From: Chelativorans sp. ZYF759
GTDB taxonomy: Bacteria > Pseudomonadota > Alphaproteobacteria > Rhizobiales > Rhizobiaceae
Direction of reading: 5' to 3'
DNA length: 64,000 nucleotides
Assembly (NCBI RefSeq): GCF_012911015.1
Contig: NZ_WVVV01000002.1
Coordinates: forward strand, 244,680-308,679
Position numbers and translations under genes: made by a program. Positions 20,500 to 30,645 of the stretch are shown piece after piece. Position 1 is the first letter of the stretch. Each line of letters opens with the position of its first letter. A model generated the notes under the pieces. It worked only from the letters and a program-made list of their open reading frames with translations, had not been told where the DNA came from and did no database searches.

Positions 20500-21303
20500 A
20501 TGACCACATCAGGCACCATCCGCGCCGGCATCGGCGGCTGGAATTTCGAGCCTTGGGAGGGCACGTTCTATCCCGCCGACCTGCCGAAGAAGCGGCAGCT
20601 CGAATTCGCCTCGCGGCAGCTCTCGACCATCGAGATCAACGCCACCTATTATCGCGGCCAGACGCCGGCCACCTTCGCCAAATGGGCGTCGGAAGTGTCC
20701 GATGGCTTCGTCTTCGCGCTCAAGGGCAATCGCTTCGTCACCAACCGCAAGGTGCTGGCGGAGGCCGGGCCCTCGCTCGAAAAATTCTTCGCCCAGGGGC
20801 TGGAGGAACTGGGCCCTGCCCTCGGGCCGCTGGTCTGGCAGTTCGCGCCGACCAAGAAATTCGAGCCCGACGATTTCGAGTCCTTCGTGAAGCTTCTGCC
20901 GACCGAGCACGCCGGGCAAAAACTGCGCCACGTGCTGGAGGTCCGCCACGCTTCCTTCGCCGTGCCGCAATTCGTTGACATCGCCCGCCGCCATGGCGCG
21001 GCGATCTGCTATGCCCACCACCACGACTACCCCGAGATCGCCGACGTCACTTCCGATTTCGTCTATGCCCGCCTGCAGAAGGGCGAGGACGACGTCCCCA
21101 CCGCCTACAAGCCAGGCGAACTCGATGCCTGGGCGGCGCGGGCGAAAGATTGGGCCGAAGGCGGCCAGCCCGGCGACCTGCCGCTGGCCGATCCCGGCCA
21201 CCAGCCGGAAAACCGCCCGCGCGACGTCTTTGTCTATTTCATTCACGAGGGAAAGATCCGCGCACCCCAGGCTGCGCAGGCTTTGATGGAGCGGCTCGGC
21301 TAG
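20500..21303 (+). CDS. DUF72 domain-containing protein
   Basis: 267 residues. It matches DUF72 (YecE-like TIM-barrel proteins): GIGGWNFEPWEGTFYP at the start, TIEINATYYRGQTPATFAKWA, FALKGNRFVTN, and DVFVYFIHEGKI near the end. Biochemical function is unknown. GAAGAGAG precedes the ATG; the frame is open far upstream but homology starts here. Confidence 0.92.
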   Translation: MTTSGTIRAGIGGWNFEPWEGTFYPADLPKKRQLEFASRQLSTIEINATYYRGQTPATFAKWASEVSDGFVFALKGNRFVTNRKVLAEAGPSLEKFFAQGLEELGPALGPLVWQFAPTKKFEPDDFESFVKLLPTEHAGQKLRHVLEVRHASFAVPQFVDIARRHGAAICYAHHHDYPEIADVTSDFVYARLQKGEDDVPTAYKPGELDAWAARAKDWAEGGQPGDLPLADPGHQPENRPRDVFVYFIHEGKIRAPQAAQALMERLG

Positions 21304-21313
21304 GAGCCGTGCA

Positions 21314-21470
21314 CCCTCCCCTTGATGGGGGTGAGGAGCGGTCGGCACTTGCCGAAGCCAACGATTTGGCTTCCGGAGCGACGAACGCCCGGAGCCATAG
21401 CGGAGGGCACGCGGGGAGGATGGCGGAACCGACTGGGGGAGTCGAGGTAAGTCACCCCGGCCTGCACCCC
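21314..21470. repeat. degenerate intergenic repeat-like stretch
   Basis: Non-coding sequence with CCCTCCCCTTGATGGGGGTG, GCCAACGATTTGGC and further GC-rich near-palindromes, in the style of rhizobial scattered repeats. No second copy is in the window, so this is by resemblance only. Confidence 0.35.
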
Positions 21471-21483
21471 AAGTGGCGGCTGG

Positions 21484-23016
21484 TCACTCGCCCATCAATT
21501 CCCGCAGCACCCCCGGCACCAGCCCCGGCAGGTCCTCCGCGATCAGCCCGGGCCCGAACCGGCGGCCCGCATCGGCATGGATCCACACCGCGGCACAGGC
21601 AGCCTCGAAGGTGGGCATCCCCTGCGCGATCAGCCCGGCGATCAGCCCGGCCAGAACGTCGCCGGAACCCGCCGTCGCCAGAAGCGGCGTGCCATTGGCG
21701 TTGATGACGGCCCGCCCGTCGGGCGCGGCCACCACCGTGTCCGCCCCCTTCAGCACCACGACGCCAGACGCGCGCGCGGCCGCCCGGCGCGCCCGTTCCA
21801 GCTTCGAAGGCACGCTGTCGGCGTTGATGTCGGGAAACAGCCGGCCGAACTCGCCCTCATGCGGCGTCAGCACCAGCCCCGCCGAAGTCTCGGCCGCCGC
21901 AAACAGCGTGTCGGGCGCCGCTGCGCAGGCGGTGATCCCGTCGGCGTCGAGCACCAGTGCCGGCCCGCCCTTCATCGCCAGCAGTTCCAGCGCGTGGGTG
22001 CGGGTGTGGTGGTTCACCCCCGCCCCTGGCCCCAGCACGAAAGCGGCGGGCTTTCGCTCCTTCACGAATTCGGAAAGATCGTCGACGCTGTCGGTCCGCC
22101 TCAGCATGATGGCCGTCAGATGCGCGGCATTGACCAGCACCGCGCTCGACGGCGAGAGCAGCGTGACGGCGCCTGCCCCGGCACGCGCCGCGCCCATTGC
22201 CGCCAGTCGCGCCGCCCCGGTCGCCGACGGTCCGCCGGACATCACCCCCACATGGCCGCGCCTGTATTTATGCGTATCGGCTTCCGGCCTCGGCAGGCGA
22301 GCGGCCCACAGCGCGGGCCCGTTTCGAAACGCTCTTGGCCCGATCTCGTCCAGCACGGAATCGGGGATGCCGATATCGGCCACCACTGTCGTCCCGCAAT
22401 GTCTGCGGCCGGGCATCAGCAGATGACCGGGCTTCAGGCGAAAGAAGGTCACCGTCAGATCGGCGTCGAAGGCCGCCCCCATCGCCTGGCCGGTCTCGCC
22501 GGAGATGCCGGAGGGCAGATCCACCGCCACGACGGGCGAGCCGGCCGCCTCCACAGCGCCGATCACCGTCGACACGTCGCCGGCCAGCGGCTTCGACAGC
22601 CCGGCGCCGAACAGCGCGTCGACCACCAGCCGGTCCTCCGCAGGCGCGAAAGAAGCAAGCGGCGCCGCCTCGACGGGACAGGCCTGCCTGGCGCGCGCCG
22701 CGTCGGAACCCTGCCCCGGCACGCCCAGCGCCCATACCCGCACATGCAGCCCGCCCTCGGCCAGCAGCCGTGCCACGACATAGCCGTCACCACCATTGTT
22801 GCCCGGTCCGCAAAGCACGTCTAAGCCGGCCGCTTCGGCATGACGAGAGAGGATTTCCGCCGCGATGGCCCGCCCCGCGTTCAGCATCAGCCCGTAGCCG
22901 TCGAGCCCTCCGCCGGCGATGGCCAGCTGGTCGGCCCGGGCCATTTCGTCGGGCGTCAGCAGGGCGTGCGCTTCGGACGAATGCCCATTCTTTTCGCCAT
23001 TTGCATAATTTTTCAT
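21484..23016 (-). CDS. nnr: bifunctional NAD(P)H-hydrate epimerase / ADP-dependent dehydratase
   Basis: A 510-residue repair enzyme for hydrated NAD(P)H. The N-terminal half is the YjeF_N epimerase (LLTPDEMARADQLAI, CGPGNNGGDGYVVARLL near residue 70, LPSGISG). The C-terminal half is the ribokinase-like dehydratase with NANGTPLLATAGSGDVLAG and GLIAQGMPTFEAACAAVWIH. The ATG at 23016 has GAGG upstream. It is divergent from glnB. Confidence 0.94.
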   Translation of the reverse strand: MKNYANGEKNGHSSEAHALLTPDEMARADQLAIAGGGLDGYGLMLNAGRAIAAEILSRHAEAAGLDVLCGPGNNGGDGYVVARLLAEGGLHVRVWALGVPGQGSDAARARQACPVEAAPLASFAPAEDRLVVDALFGAGLSKPLAGDVSTVIGAVEAAGSPVVAVDLPSGISGETGQAMGAAFDADLTVTFFRLKPGHLLMPGRRHCGTTVVADIGIPDSVLDEIGPRAFRNGPALWAARLPRPEADTHKYRRGHVGVMSGGPSATGAARLAAMGAARAGAGAVTLLSPSSAVLVNAAHLTAIMLRRTDSVDDLSEFVKERKPAAFVLGPGAGVNHHTRTHALELLAMKGGPALVLDADGITACAAAPDTLFAAAETSAGLVLTPHEGEFGRLFPDINADSVPSKLERARRAAARASGVVVLKGADTVVAAPDGRAVINANGTPLLATAGSGDVLAGLIAGLIAQGMPTFEAACAAVWIHADAGRRFGPGLIAEDLPGLVPGVLRELMGE

Positions 23017-23085
23017 CAGGCCTCACAATCAATGGCCCCGGTCGGCTGAACGCGCTTCGTGCGATGCATCGAATGACGAGCTTGA

Positions 23086-23562
<477 letters not shown>

Positions 23563-23608
23563 GCATCGGGCCAATCAAGTTTGCACTTTGTCATCACAGG
23601 AAAAACAC

Positions 23609-25018
23609 ATGACCACAGCCAATGACATTCTGAAGCAGATCAAGGACAACGACGTGAAGTTCGTCGACCTGCGCTTCACCGACCCGAAGGGCAAGATGCA
23701 GCACGTCACGATGGACGTCGTCGCGGTCGACGAGGACATGTTCGCCGACGGCGTGATGTTCGACGGCTCCTCGATCGCCGGCTGGAAGGCCATCAATGAA
23801 TCCGACATGGTGCTGATGCCCGACACCGAGACGGCCCATATGGACCCGTTCTTCGCGCAGTCGACCATGGTGATCGTGTGCGACATTCTCGATCCGGTCT
23901 CGGGCGAGTCCTACAATCGCGATCCGCGCGGCACGGCCAAGAAGGCCGAGGCCTATATGAAGGCCGAAGGCGTGGGCGACACGATCTATGTCGGCCCCGA
24001 GGCCGAGTTCTTCGTGTTCGACGACGTCAAGTACAAGGCCGATCCCTACAACACCGGTTTCAAGCTCGATTCGACCGAGCTGCCCTCCAATGACGATGCC
24101 GAATACGAGACCGGCAACATGGGCCACCGCCCGCGCGTCAAGGGCGGCTACTTCCCCGTCCCGCCGATCGATTCGGGCCAGGACATGCGCTCCGAGATGC
24201 TCTCGGTCATGTCCGAAATGGGTGTCGTCGTCGAGAAGCACCACCACGAAGTGGCGGCCGCCCAGCACGAGCTCGGCATCAAGTTCGACGCGCTGACGCG
24301 CAACGCCGACAAGATGCAGATCTACAAATACGTCATCCACCAGGTCGCCAATGCCTATGGCAAGACGGCCACCTTCATGCCGAAGCCGATCTATGGCGAC
24401 AACGGCTCGGGCATGCACGTGCACCAGTCGATCTGGAAGGACGGCAAGCCGACTTTCGCGGGCAATGAATATGCCGGCCTGTCGGAGACCTGCCTCTATT
24501 ACATCGGCGGCATCATCAAGCACGCCAAGGCGCTCAACGCCTTCACCAACCCGTCGACCAACTCCTACAAGCGTCTGGTCCCCGGCTTCGAGGCTCCGGT
24601 CCTGCTGGCCTATTCGGCACGCAACCGCTCGGCATCCTGCCGCATCCCGTTCGGCACGTCGCCGAAGGCCAAGCGCGTCGAAGTCCGCTTCCCCGATCCG
24701 ACCGCCAATCCGTATCTCGCATTCGCGGCGATGCTGATGGCCGGTCTCGACGGCATCAAGAACAAGATCCACCCGGGCGCCGCCATGGACAAGGATCTCT
24801 ACGACCTGCCGCCGAAGGAGCTCAAGAAGATCCCGACTGTCTGCGCCAGCCTGCGCGAGGCCCTGCAGAGCCTCGACAAGGACCGCGGCTTCCTGAAGGC
24901 CGGCGGCGTGTTCGACGACGACCAGATCGATGCCTATATCGAGCTGAAGATGGCCGAGGTCCTCCGCTTCGAGATGACCCCGCATCCGATCGAGTTCGAG
25001 ATGTACTACTCCGTCTGA
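23609..25018 (+). CDS. glnA: glutamine synthetase type I
   Basis: The 469-residue dodecameric enzyme makes glutamine from glutamate and ammonia. Conserved features are [36 protein letters not shown] and the adenylylation loop [10 protein letters not shown] with Tyr398. It is co-transcribed with glnB and followed by a strong terminator. Confidence 0.98.
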   Translation: MTTANDILKQIKDNDVKFVDLRFTDPKGKMQHVTMDVVAVDEDMFADGVMFDGSSIAGWKAINESDMVLMPDTETAHMDPFFAQSTMVIVCDILDPVSGESYNRDPRGTAKKAEAYMKAEGVGDTIYVGPEAEFFVFDDVKYKADPYNTGFKLDSTELPSNDDAEYETGNMGHRPRVKGGYFPVPPIDSGQDMRSEMLSVMSEMGVVVEKHHHEVAAAQHELGIKFDALTRNADKMQIYKYVIHQVANAYGKTATFMPKPIYGDNGSGMHVHQSIWKDGKPTFAGNEYAGLSETCLYYIGGIIKHAKALNAFTNPSTNSYKRLVPGFEAPVLLAYSARNRSASCRIPFGTSPKAKRVEVRFPDPTANPYLAFAAMLMAGLDGIKNKIHPGAAMDKDLYDLPPKELKKIPTVCASLREALQSLDKDRGFLKAGGVFDDDQIDAYIELKMAEVLRFEMTPHPIEFEMYYSV

Positions 25019-25031
25019 TCCTCCCGGACGA

Positions 25032-25068
25032 AAAAGGGGCCGCGCTGGCGACAGCGCGGCCCTTTTTT
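25032..25068. terminator. intrinsic terminator after glnA (bidirectional)
   Basis: GGGCCGCGCT (25037-25046) pairs with AGCGCGGCCC (25053-25062); A-run before, six T after. It can also end the leftward PPOX gene. Confidence 0.9.
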
Positions 25069-25097
25069 GTTGGGTGGAAGAAAATCCGGGCGTCAGG

Positions 25098-25577
25098 TCA
25101 CATGCGGACCTTGGCCTGATCGCCCATGTCGGGCGCCCCGGAGGTCATCGCGGCCACGGCCATCTTGGCATAGGCGACGATCGTGCCGGGTCCGTCCCAG
25201 TACTGCGCATCGCGCGGCGTCACCTTCAGCACGCGGATCGACGGGTCGTCCGGATCGTCCCACCAGGCCTTTGCCGGGGTCGACCAGAGTTCCTTGATCT
25301 TGGCGCGGTCGTTGGAAACCACGGCATCGCCCGAAAGCGACACATAATTCTGCCCGCTCGTATCGGCGAAGAAGAGCGCCACGGTGGGGTCGCGCGAGAT
25401 CTCCTCGTCCTTGTGGCTCTCGGCGTCGGTGAGGAAATAGATGCAGTGCTCGTCACGCTCGACATGCGCGGCCATGGGGCGGCCGCGGATCAGCTTTCCG
25501 TCGTGGCTCGCCAGCATGCAGATGCCGATCTTCTGCATCAGTTTCCACACGCGCTCGATGTCGCCTTGTTCGGCCAT
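25098..25577 (-). CDS. pyridoxamine 5'-phosphate oxidase-like general stress protein
   Basis: 159 residues of the split-barrel flavin-binding fold (YdaG/general stress protein 26 type). Typical parts are IGICMLASHDGKLIRGRPMAAHV, IYFLTDAESHKDEEISRDP, VALFFADTSGQNYVSLSGDA and KAWWDDPDDPSI. The substrate is unknown. AAGGAGC precedes the ATG, and a perfect EcfG-type promoter lies upstream, consistent with a general stress role. Confidence 0.9.
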   Translation of the reverse strand: MAEQGDIERVWKLMQKIGICMLASHDGKLIRGRPMAAHVERDEHCIYFLTDAESHKDEEISRDPTVALFFADTSGQNYVSLSGDAVVSNDRAKIKELWSTPAKAWWDDPDDPSIRVLKVTPRDAQYWDGPGTIVAYAKMAVAAMTSGAPDMGDQAKVRM

Positions 25578-25614
25578 TTGGTCTTGCTCCTTGGATGTGA
25601 ACCTCTGGCAGGCG

Positions 25615-25639
25615 AACGCGCCGCCAGGCGCGTTGTTCC
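25615..25639 (-). promoter_or_regulatory. EcfG (general stress) promoter of the PPOX gene
   Basis: On the minus strand GGAAC, exactly 16 bases, then CGTT, matching the alphaproteobacterial EcfG consensus GGAAC-N16/17-CGTT. The -10 is 37 bases before the ATG. Confidence 0.75.
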
Positions 25640-25688
25640 CGCCGACCCCGACGGCGTGGGGAGCCGGCGGGACCAGTTTTTTGACCGA

Positions 25689-26075
25689 TCAGACGTAGGG
25701 GACGCCGTAATGATCGTGCACGGTACGGCCATAGGCCGGGTCCCGCCACGGGTCTTCCTCGCGGCCGTAACGGGGTGCGCCCTCGAGCTGTTCGCGGGTC
25801 ACATCAACGACATAGCCACCCATGTCCTTGCTGTAGTCGAGCGATTTCCACGGCAGCGGGTGGTAGCTCTCGCCAATGCCCAGGAAGCCGCCGAAGCTCA
25901 TCACCGCGTAGGCAACCTGGCCTGAATGTTTGTCGACCATGAAGTTGTAGACGTCGCCGAGGCGCTCGCCCTGGCGATCGTAGACGGCGGTGCCTTCGAC
26001 GCGGTTGGAAGCGATGAGGCGGGCGGTTTCGTCCGTCTCGACGTCGGTGCCGGTATTGCGGTCAGTATAGGCCAT
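25689..26075 (-). CDS. PRC-barrel domain protein
   Basis: 128 residues. The PRC-barrel core runs VEGTAVYDRQGERLGDVYNF, MVDKHSGQVAYAVMSFGGFLG and YHPLPWKSLDY. Such small soluble proteins are common in rhizobial stress regulons and their role is uncertain. It lies 66 bp after gatB on the same strand. Its ribosome-binding site (AAGGAGA) falls in a hairpin (see next entry). Confidence 0.9.
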   Translation of the reverse strand: MAYTDRNTGTDVETDETARLIASNRVEGTAVYDRQGERLGDVYNFMVDKHSGQVAYAVMSFGGFLGIGESYHPLPWKSLDYSKDMGGYVVDVTREQLEGAPRYGREEDPWRDPAYGRTVHDHYGVPYV

Positions 26076-26076
26076 G

Positions 26077-26102
26077 GAAGGTCTCCTTGGTTGGGGACCT
26101 TC
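26077..26102 (-). promoter_or_regulatory. hairpin sequestering the ribosome-binding site of the PRC-barrel gene
   Basis: In the transcript GAAGGTCCCC pairs with GGAGACCTTC around an AACCAA loop, ten positions with one C-A mismatch, ending one base before the ATG. Most of the Shine-Dalgarno sequence is in the 3' arm. It could act as a temperature- or ligand-opened switch or simply lower translation; the pairing is seen, the function is inferred. Confidence 0.5.
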
Positions 26103-26141
26103 TAAGCGTCTGACGTTCTGGATGTTCCGGCCCGTCGCGGC

Positions 26142-27644
26142 CTACTCTTCGATGCCGAGCTTTGCCTTGACCAGTTCGTTGACGGCCTGCGGATTGGCTT
26201 TGCCGCCGGTGGCCTTCATCACCTGCCCGACGAACCAGCCGGCCATGGTCGGCTTGGCCTTCGCCTGCTCGACCTTGTCGGGATTGGCGGCAATCACGTC
26301 GTCGACGGCCTTCTCGATCGCCCCGGTGTCGGTGACCTGCTTGAGGCCGCGTTCTTCCACCAGCACTTTCGGGTCACCGCCCTCGTTCCAGACGATCTCG
26401 AACAGATCCTTGGCGATCTTGCCCGAAATGACGCCGTCCTTGATCAGCTCGATGATACCGCCGAGCTGATCGGGCGAGAGTGGCGACTCGTCGATGTCCC
26501 GGCCGGCCTTGTTGAGCGCGCCCAGCAGATCGTTGATGACCCAGTTGGCCGCCATCTTGCCGTCGCGACCCTCCGCCACCTTCTCGAAATAATCGGCGAT
26601 CGCCTTGTCGGAGACGAGCACAGAGGCATCGTAGGCCGACAGTCCAAGCGAGGCGATGAGACGCGCCTTCTTGTCGTCCGGCAGCTCGGGAAGCCCCTCG
26701 GCCAGAGCGTCGACATAGGCCTGGTCGAATTCCAGCGGCAAGAGGTCCGGATCGGGGAAGTAGCGATAGTCGTGCGCCTCTTCCTTCGAGCGCATCGAGC
26801 GTGTTTCGCCCTTGTGCGGGTCGAAGAGCCGTGTCTCCTGATCGATCTTGCCGCCATCCTCCAGAATGCCGATCTGGCGGCGCGCTTCATATTCGATCGC
26901 CTGGCCGATGAAGCGGATCGAGTTGACGTTCTTGATCTCGCAGCGCGTGCCGAATTCACCGCCGGGCTTGCGCACCGACACGTTGACGTCGGCGCGCAGC
27001 GAGCCCTCCTCCATGTTGCCGTCGCAGGTGCCCAGATAGCGCAGGATGGTCCTGAGCTTGGTCACGAATGCCTTGGCCTCGTCCGAGGAGCGCAGATCGG
27101 GTTTCGACACGATCTCCATCAGCGCCACGCCGGAACGGTTCAGGTCGACATAGGACATGGCAGGGTGCTGGTCGTGCAGCGACTTGCCGGCATCCTGTTC
27201 CAGATGCAGGCGCTCGATGCCGACCTCGATATCCTCGAAATTGCCCTGTCGGTCCGGCCCGACGGAGACGGTCACCACCCCCTCGCCCACGATCGGCTGC
27301 TTGTACTGCGATATCTGGTAGCCCTGCGGCAGGTCGGGATAGAAGTAGTTCTTGCGGTCGAAAACCGAGCGGTGATTGATCTCGGCCTTCAGCCCGATGC
27401 CGGTGCGGATGGCCTGCTTGACGCATTCCTCGTTGATCACCGGCAGCATGCCGGGCATCGCCGCATCGACAAGGCTCACATTGGAATTCGGCTCCGATCC
27501 GAAACTCGTGGACGCGCCCGAGAACAGTTTCGAGTTCGACGTGACCTGCGCGTGGATCTCCATGCCGATAGTGATTTCCCAATCTCCGGTGGCCCCGGAG
27601 ATCAGGCGCTTCGGATCGGGCAGGCGTGTGTCGACGAGGGTCAT
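26142..27644 (-). CDS. gatB: Asp-tRNA(Asn)/Glu-tRNA(Gln) amidotransferase subunit B
   Basis: 500 residues. GatB activates and amidates mischarged Glu-tRNA(Gln) or Asp-tRNA(Asn) with GatA and GatC. It shows the family start [39 protein letters not shown], the [12 protein letters not shown] segment and the YqeY-like tail ending [18 protein letters not shown]. gatCA are not nearby, as is common in rhizobia. Confidence 0.97.
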   Translation of the reverse strand: MTLVDTRLPDPKRLISGATGDWEITIGMEIHAQVTSNSKLFSGASTSFGSEPNSNVSLVDAAMPGMLPVINEECVKQAIRTGIGLKAEINHRSVFDRKNYFYPDLPQGYQISQYKQPIVGEGVVTVSVGPDRQGNFEDIEVGIERLHLEQDAGKSLHDQHPAMSYVDLNRSGVALMEIVSKPDLRSSDEAKAFVTKLRTILRYLGTCDGNMEEGSLRADVNVSVRKPGGEFGTRCEIKNVNSIRFIGQAIEYEARRQIGILEDGGKIDQETRLFDPHKGETRSMRSKEEAHDYRYFPDPDLLPLEFDQAYVDALAEGLPELPDDKKARLIASLGLSAYDASVLVSDKAIADYFEKVAEGRDGKMAANWVINDLLGALNKAGRDIDESPLSPDQLGGIIELIKDGVISGKIAKDLFEIVWNEGGDPKVLVEERGLKQVTDTGAIEKAVDDVIAANPDKVEQAKAKPTMAGWFVGQVMKATGGKANPQAVNELVKAKLGIEE

Positions 27645-27836
27645 GTAGGGGCTGTCTCGAGGCTGTTCGGTGTCGCCATTTCGCTAGACCAATAGCCGCC
27701 CCGAGGCAAGACATGGCTCATCCGCACCCCCGCAGAAGGATTTGCCCGAACGCCGCTTCCGGCAAATCCAGATGGCCCGTCCGGGCGTATGACCTTCCGT
27801 TACAACGAGACTGCCGAAAGCAGACCCGCCCGCCTC

Positions 27837-29297
27837 ATGACCACTTCCCCCCAAAGCGACGCAAACCAGACCGCGATCGTGCTTTTCCGGCACGATCTGC
27901 GCATAGAAGACAACCGCGCCCTGTCTGCAGCCGCTGAAAACTTCGAGACGGTCATCCCCGTTTTCGTCTTCGACGAGGATTCGGAGGGAACACGTCCGAT
28001 CGGCGGCGCGCGCCGCTGGTGGCTGCACCATTCGCTCGAAGCACTCGCGGCGTCGCTGGACAGGCTTGGTGCGCCGCTCATCCTGCGAAGGGGCAGGATG
28101 GACGAGATCGTCCCCGCTCTGGCGGATGAGACCGGCGCCGCTGCCGTGTTCTGGAACCGGCGTTACGATCCGCCCGGCATGGCGGCCGACCGCCGCATGA
28201 AGGCGGCGCTCAGGCAGGCGGGTGTTGAGGCGGAGAGTTTCGAGGGGCACCTGTTGCACGAGCCGTGGCAGGTCAAGACCGGCTCGGGCGGCTATTACCG
28301 TGTCTACAGCCCGTTCTGGCGCGCACTCTGCGCGCAGGGCGATCCCCGCCCGCCCGTCGATGCTCCCGGGAAACTGAAGGCACCTTCAAGGACACCCGGC
28401 TCGGAAGAGCTTTCGGACTGGACGCTGCTGCCGACCACGCCCGACTGGGCCGGCGGTCTGCGCGAGAGCTGGGCCCCGGGCGAGGCTGCCGCCCAGGAGC
28501 GCCTTGCCGAATTCCTGGACGGCGAGATCGAAGGGTATGCCGATGACCGGGACAGGCCCGACAAGCCCGCGACCTCGCGCCTCTCCCCTTACCTGACCCA
28601 TGGCGAGATCACCCCCTATCAGATCTGGCACGCCGTCACGCAGAAGACTGGCATCCAGGCACGTGATGCCGAGAAATTTCTCAAGGAGGTCGCCTGGCGT
28701 GAATTCTCCTGGCACCTCCTTCATCACAACGCCGATCTGGCCACCCGGAACTTTAATGCCGATTTCGACGCCTTTTCGTGGCAGGGTAAGGCCGACGACC
28801 TCCAGGACTGGCGAAGAGGCCGCACCGGTTATCCCATCGTCGATGCCGGGATGCGGCAGCTGTGGCGCACGGGCTGGATGCACAACCGGGTGCGCATGGT
28901 CGCGGCTTCCTTTCTGATCAAGCACCTGATGATCGACTGGCGCGAGGGCGAGGCCTGGTTCTGGGACACGCTGGTTGATGCCGACCCGGCCAACAACGCC
29001 GCCAGCTGGCAATGGGTGGCAGGCTCGGGCGCCGATGCCGCGCCCTATTTCCGCATCTTCAACCCCATCCTCCAGGGCGAAAAATTCGATCCTCGGGGCG
29101 ATTATGTCCGGGCCTTCGTCGAAGAGGTGAAGGACCTGCCCGATCGCAGCCTTCACAAGCCTTGGGCAGCCGGCAAGGACGCGCTCGACAGAGCGGGGAT
29201 TGAACTCGGCAGGAATTATCCTTGCCCCATCGTGGACCATGGCGAGGCGCGCGGTCGCGCCCTTGCGGCATATGACAAAGTGAAAGAGGCATCATGA
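27837..29297 (+). CDS. phrB: deoxyribodipyrimidine photolyase
   Basis: 486 residues. It repairs UV-induced pyrimidine dimers using blue light and FAD. The N-terminal domain (IVLFRHDLRIEDNRAL) binds the antenna cofactor. The FAD-binding part has TSRLSPYLTHGEITPYQIW, WREFSWHLL, and MRQLWRTGWMHNRVRM, followed by NNAASWQWVAGSGADA. An ATG at 27789 would add 16 residues; neither start has a good ribosome-binding site. It overlaps the next gene by 4 bp and heads a four-gene unit. Confidence 0.95.
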   Translation: MTTSPQSDANQTAIVLFRHDLRIEDNRALSAAAENFETVIPVFVFDEDSEGTRPIGGARRWWLHHSLEALAASLDRLGAPLILRRGRMDEIVPALADETGAAAVFWNRRYDPPGMAADRRMKAALRQAGVEAESFEGHLLHEPWQVKTGSGGYYRVYSPFWRALCAQGDPRPPVDAPGKLKAPSRTPGSEELSDWTLLPTTPDWAGGLRESWAPGEAAAQERLAEFLDGEIEGYADDRDRPDKPATSRLSPYLTHGEITPYQIWHAVTQKTGIQARDAEKFLKEVAWREFSWHLLHHNADLATRNFNADFDAFSWQGKADDLQDWRRGRTGYPIVDAGMRQLWRTGWMHNRVRMVAASFLIKHLMIDWREGEAWFWDTLVDADPANNAASWQWVAGSGADAAPYFRIFNPILQGEKFDPRGDYVRAFVEEVKDLPDRSLHKPWAAGKDALDRAGIELGRNYPCPIVDHGEARGRALAAYDKVKEAS

Positions 29298-30634
29298 ATA
29301 TCGTCCCCTTGTCCCGTGCCGAGGACGGCAGGCAGAAGATCGCGGTCGTCGGATCGGGCATAGCGGGCGCCTCGGCCGCCTGGGCACTGTCTGCCACAGC
29401 CAACGTGACGCTCTACGAGGCCGAGCGTCGCGCCGGCGGCCATACCGCGACCGTCGACGTGGACTATGACGGCATCTCCGTGCCGGTGGACACCGGCTTC
29501 ATCGTCTACAACGAGCTCAACTATCCCGATCTCACTTCCATGTTCGCCCATCTCGGCGTGGCCACGCATGAAAGCCGCATGGGTTTCGGTCTGTCGCTCG
29601 ACGAGGGCCGGCTGGAATGGAGCGGCCAATCCTACCGTTCCATTTTTGCCCAGCCGCTTAATGCCCTGTCGCCGTCCTTTCTGCGCATGCTGTCGGAGAT
29701 CATGCGCTTCAACCGGACCTGCGTGGTCGACCGGGATGCGGGCCGGCTCGCCGGCCATTCCATCGGCTCCTATTTGGCCGAATGCCGCTTTTCCAGCGCA
29801 TTCCGCGACAACTACCTCATTCCCATGGCCGCCGCGATCTGGTCGACCCCGCGCGTCAAGATGCTGGAATTCCCGGCCTCCACCTTCGTCACCTTCTTCG
29901 AGAACCACCGCCTGATTCACGAGGAGCGCCCGGTCTGGCGCACCGTCTCTGGCGGCTCGCGCAATTACCTGGAAAAGCTGCTGGCCCCGCTTGCAGGCAA
30001 GGTCCGGCTGGCCACGCCGGTCGAGACCGTCATCCGCGACGCGCTTGGCGTCACACTCTGGGCGAAGGACCGGGAGCCGGAACGTTTCGACGCCGTCGTG
30101 CTCGCCGGGCACTCCGACCAGACACTGGCCATGCTGGGCGATGCATCGCCGGTCGAGACCACCATCCTCTCATCCGTCCAGTATCGCCCGAACCGCGTCG
30201 TTCTCCACCGCGATCCCCGTCTGATGCCGAAACGCCGGGGCGTCTGGTCTGCCTGGAACTATCTGCGCTCCTCGCGCGGGGAGGAAGAGCCCGAAGTCTG
30301 CGTCACCTACTGGATGAACGAGCTGCAGGGCATAGACCATTCCACGCCGCTATTCGTCTCGCTCAACCCGGTGATCGAGCCGCGCGCCGAACTGACCTTC
30401 GGTGAGTGGTCCTTCGCCCACCCGCAATTCGATGCCGCCGCGATCTCGGCCCAGGCCCGGCTTGGCGAGATCCAGGGTCATCGTCGCACCTGGTTCGCCG
30501 GCGCCTGGACCGGATTCGGCTTCCACGAGGACGGGCTGCGCTCGGGTCTCGACGCGGCCCGCGGGCTGGGCGCCACGATCCCCTGGCGCGCGGCTCCGAT
30601 TGCCGATGTGGAACTCGCCGAAGCGGCGGAGTAG
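29294..30634 (+). CDS. FAD-dependent amine oxidase-like oxidoreductase
   Basis: 446 residues. A Rossmann dinucleotide motif (VVGSGIAGASAAWAL near residue 20) is followed by LYEAERRAGGHTATV and VDTGFIVYNELNYPDL. The family is encoded next to DUF1365 and CFA-synthase-like genes in many bacteria and is thought to act on membrane fatty acyl chains. The start overlaps the phrB stop (ATGA). Confidence 0.9.
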   Translation: MNIVPLSRAEDGRQKIAVVGSGIAGASAAWALSATANVTLYEAERRAGGHTATVDVDYDGISVPVDTGFIVYNELNYPDLTSMFAHLGVATHESRMGFGLSLDEGRLEWSGQSYRSIFAQPLNALSPSFLRMLSEIMRFNRTCVVDRDAGRLAGHSIGSYLAECRFSSAFRDNYLIPMAAAIWSTPRVKMLEFPASTFVTFFENHRLIHEERPVWRTVSGGSRNYLEKLLAPLAGKVRLATPVETVIRDALGVTLWAKDREPERFDAVVLAGHSDQTLAMLGDASPVETTILSSVQYRPNRVVLHRDPRLMPKRRGVWSAWNYLRSSRGEEEPEVCVTYWMNELQGIDHSTPLFVSLNPVIEPRAELTFGEWSFAHPQFDAAAISAQARLGEIQGHRRTWFAGAWTGFGFHEDGLRSGLDAARGLGATIPWRAAPIADVELAEAAE

Positions 30635-30645
30635 GATCGGCGATT

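Noticed and set aside
25640-25682. Hairpin CCCGCCG...CGGCGGG followed by TTTTTT as a terminator
   Set aside because: The T-run is on the plus side, where no plus-strand gene ends after the glnA terminator; it is on the wrong side for the PRC-barrel gene.
26110-26128. GTTC-N5-GTTC as an SOS box near gatB
   Set aside because: The spacing is 5 instead of 7 bases.
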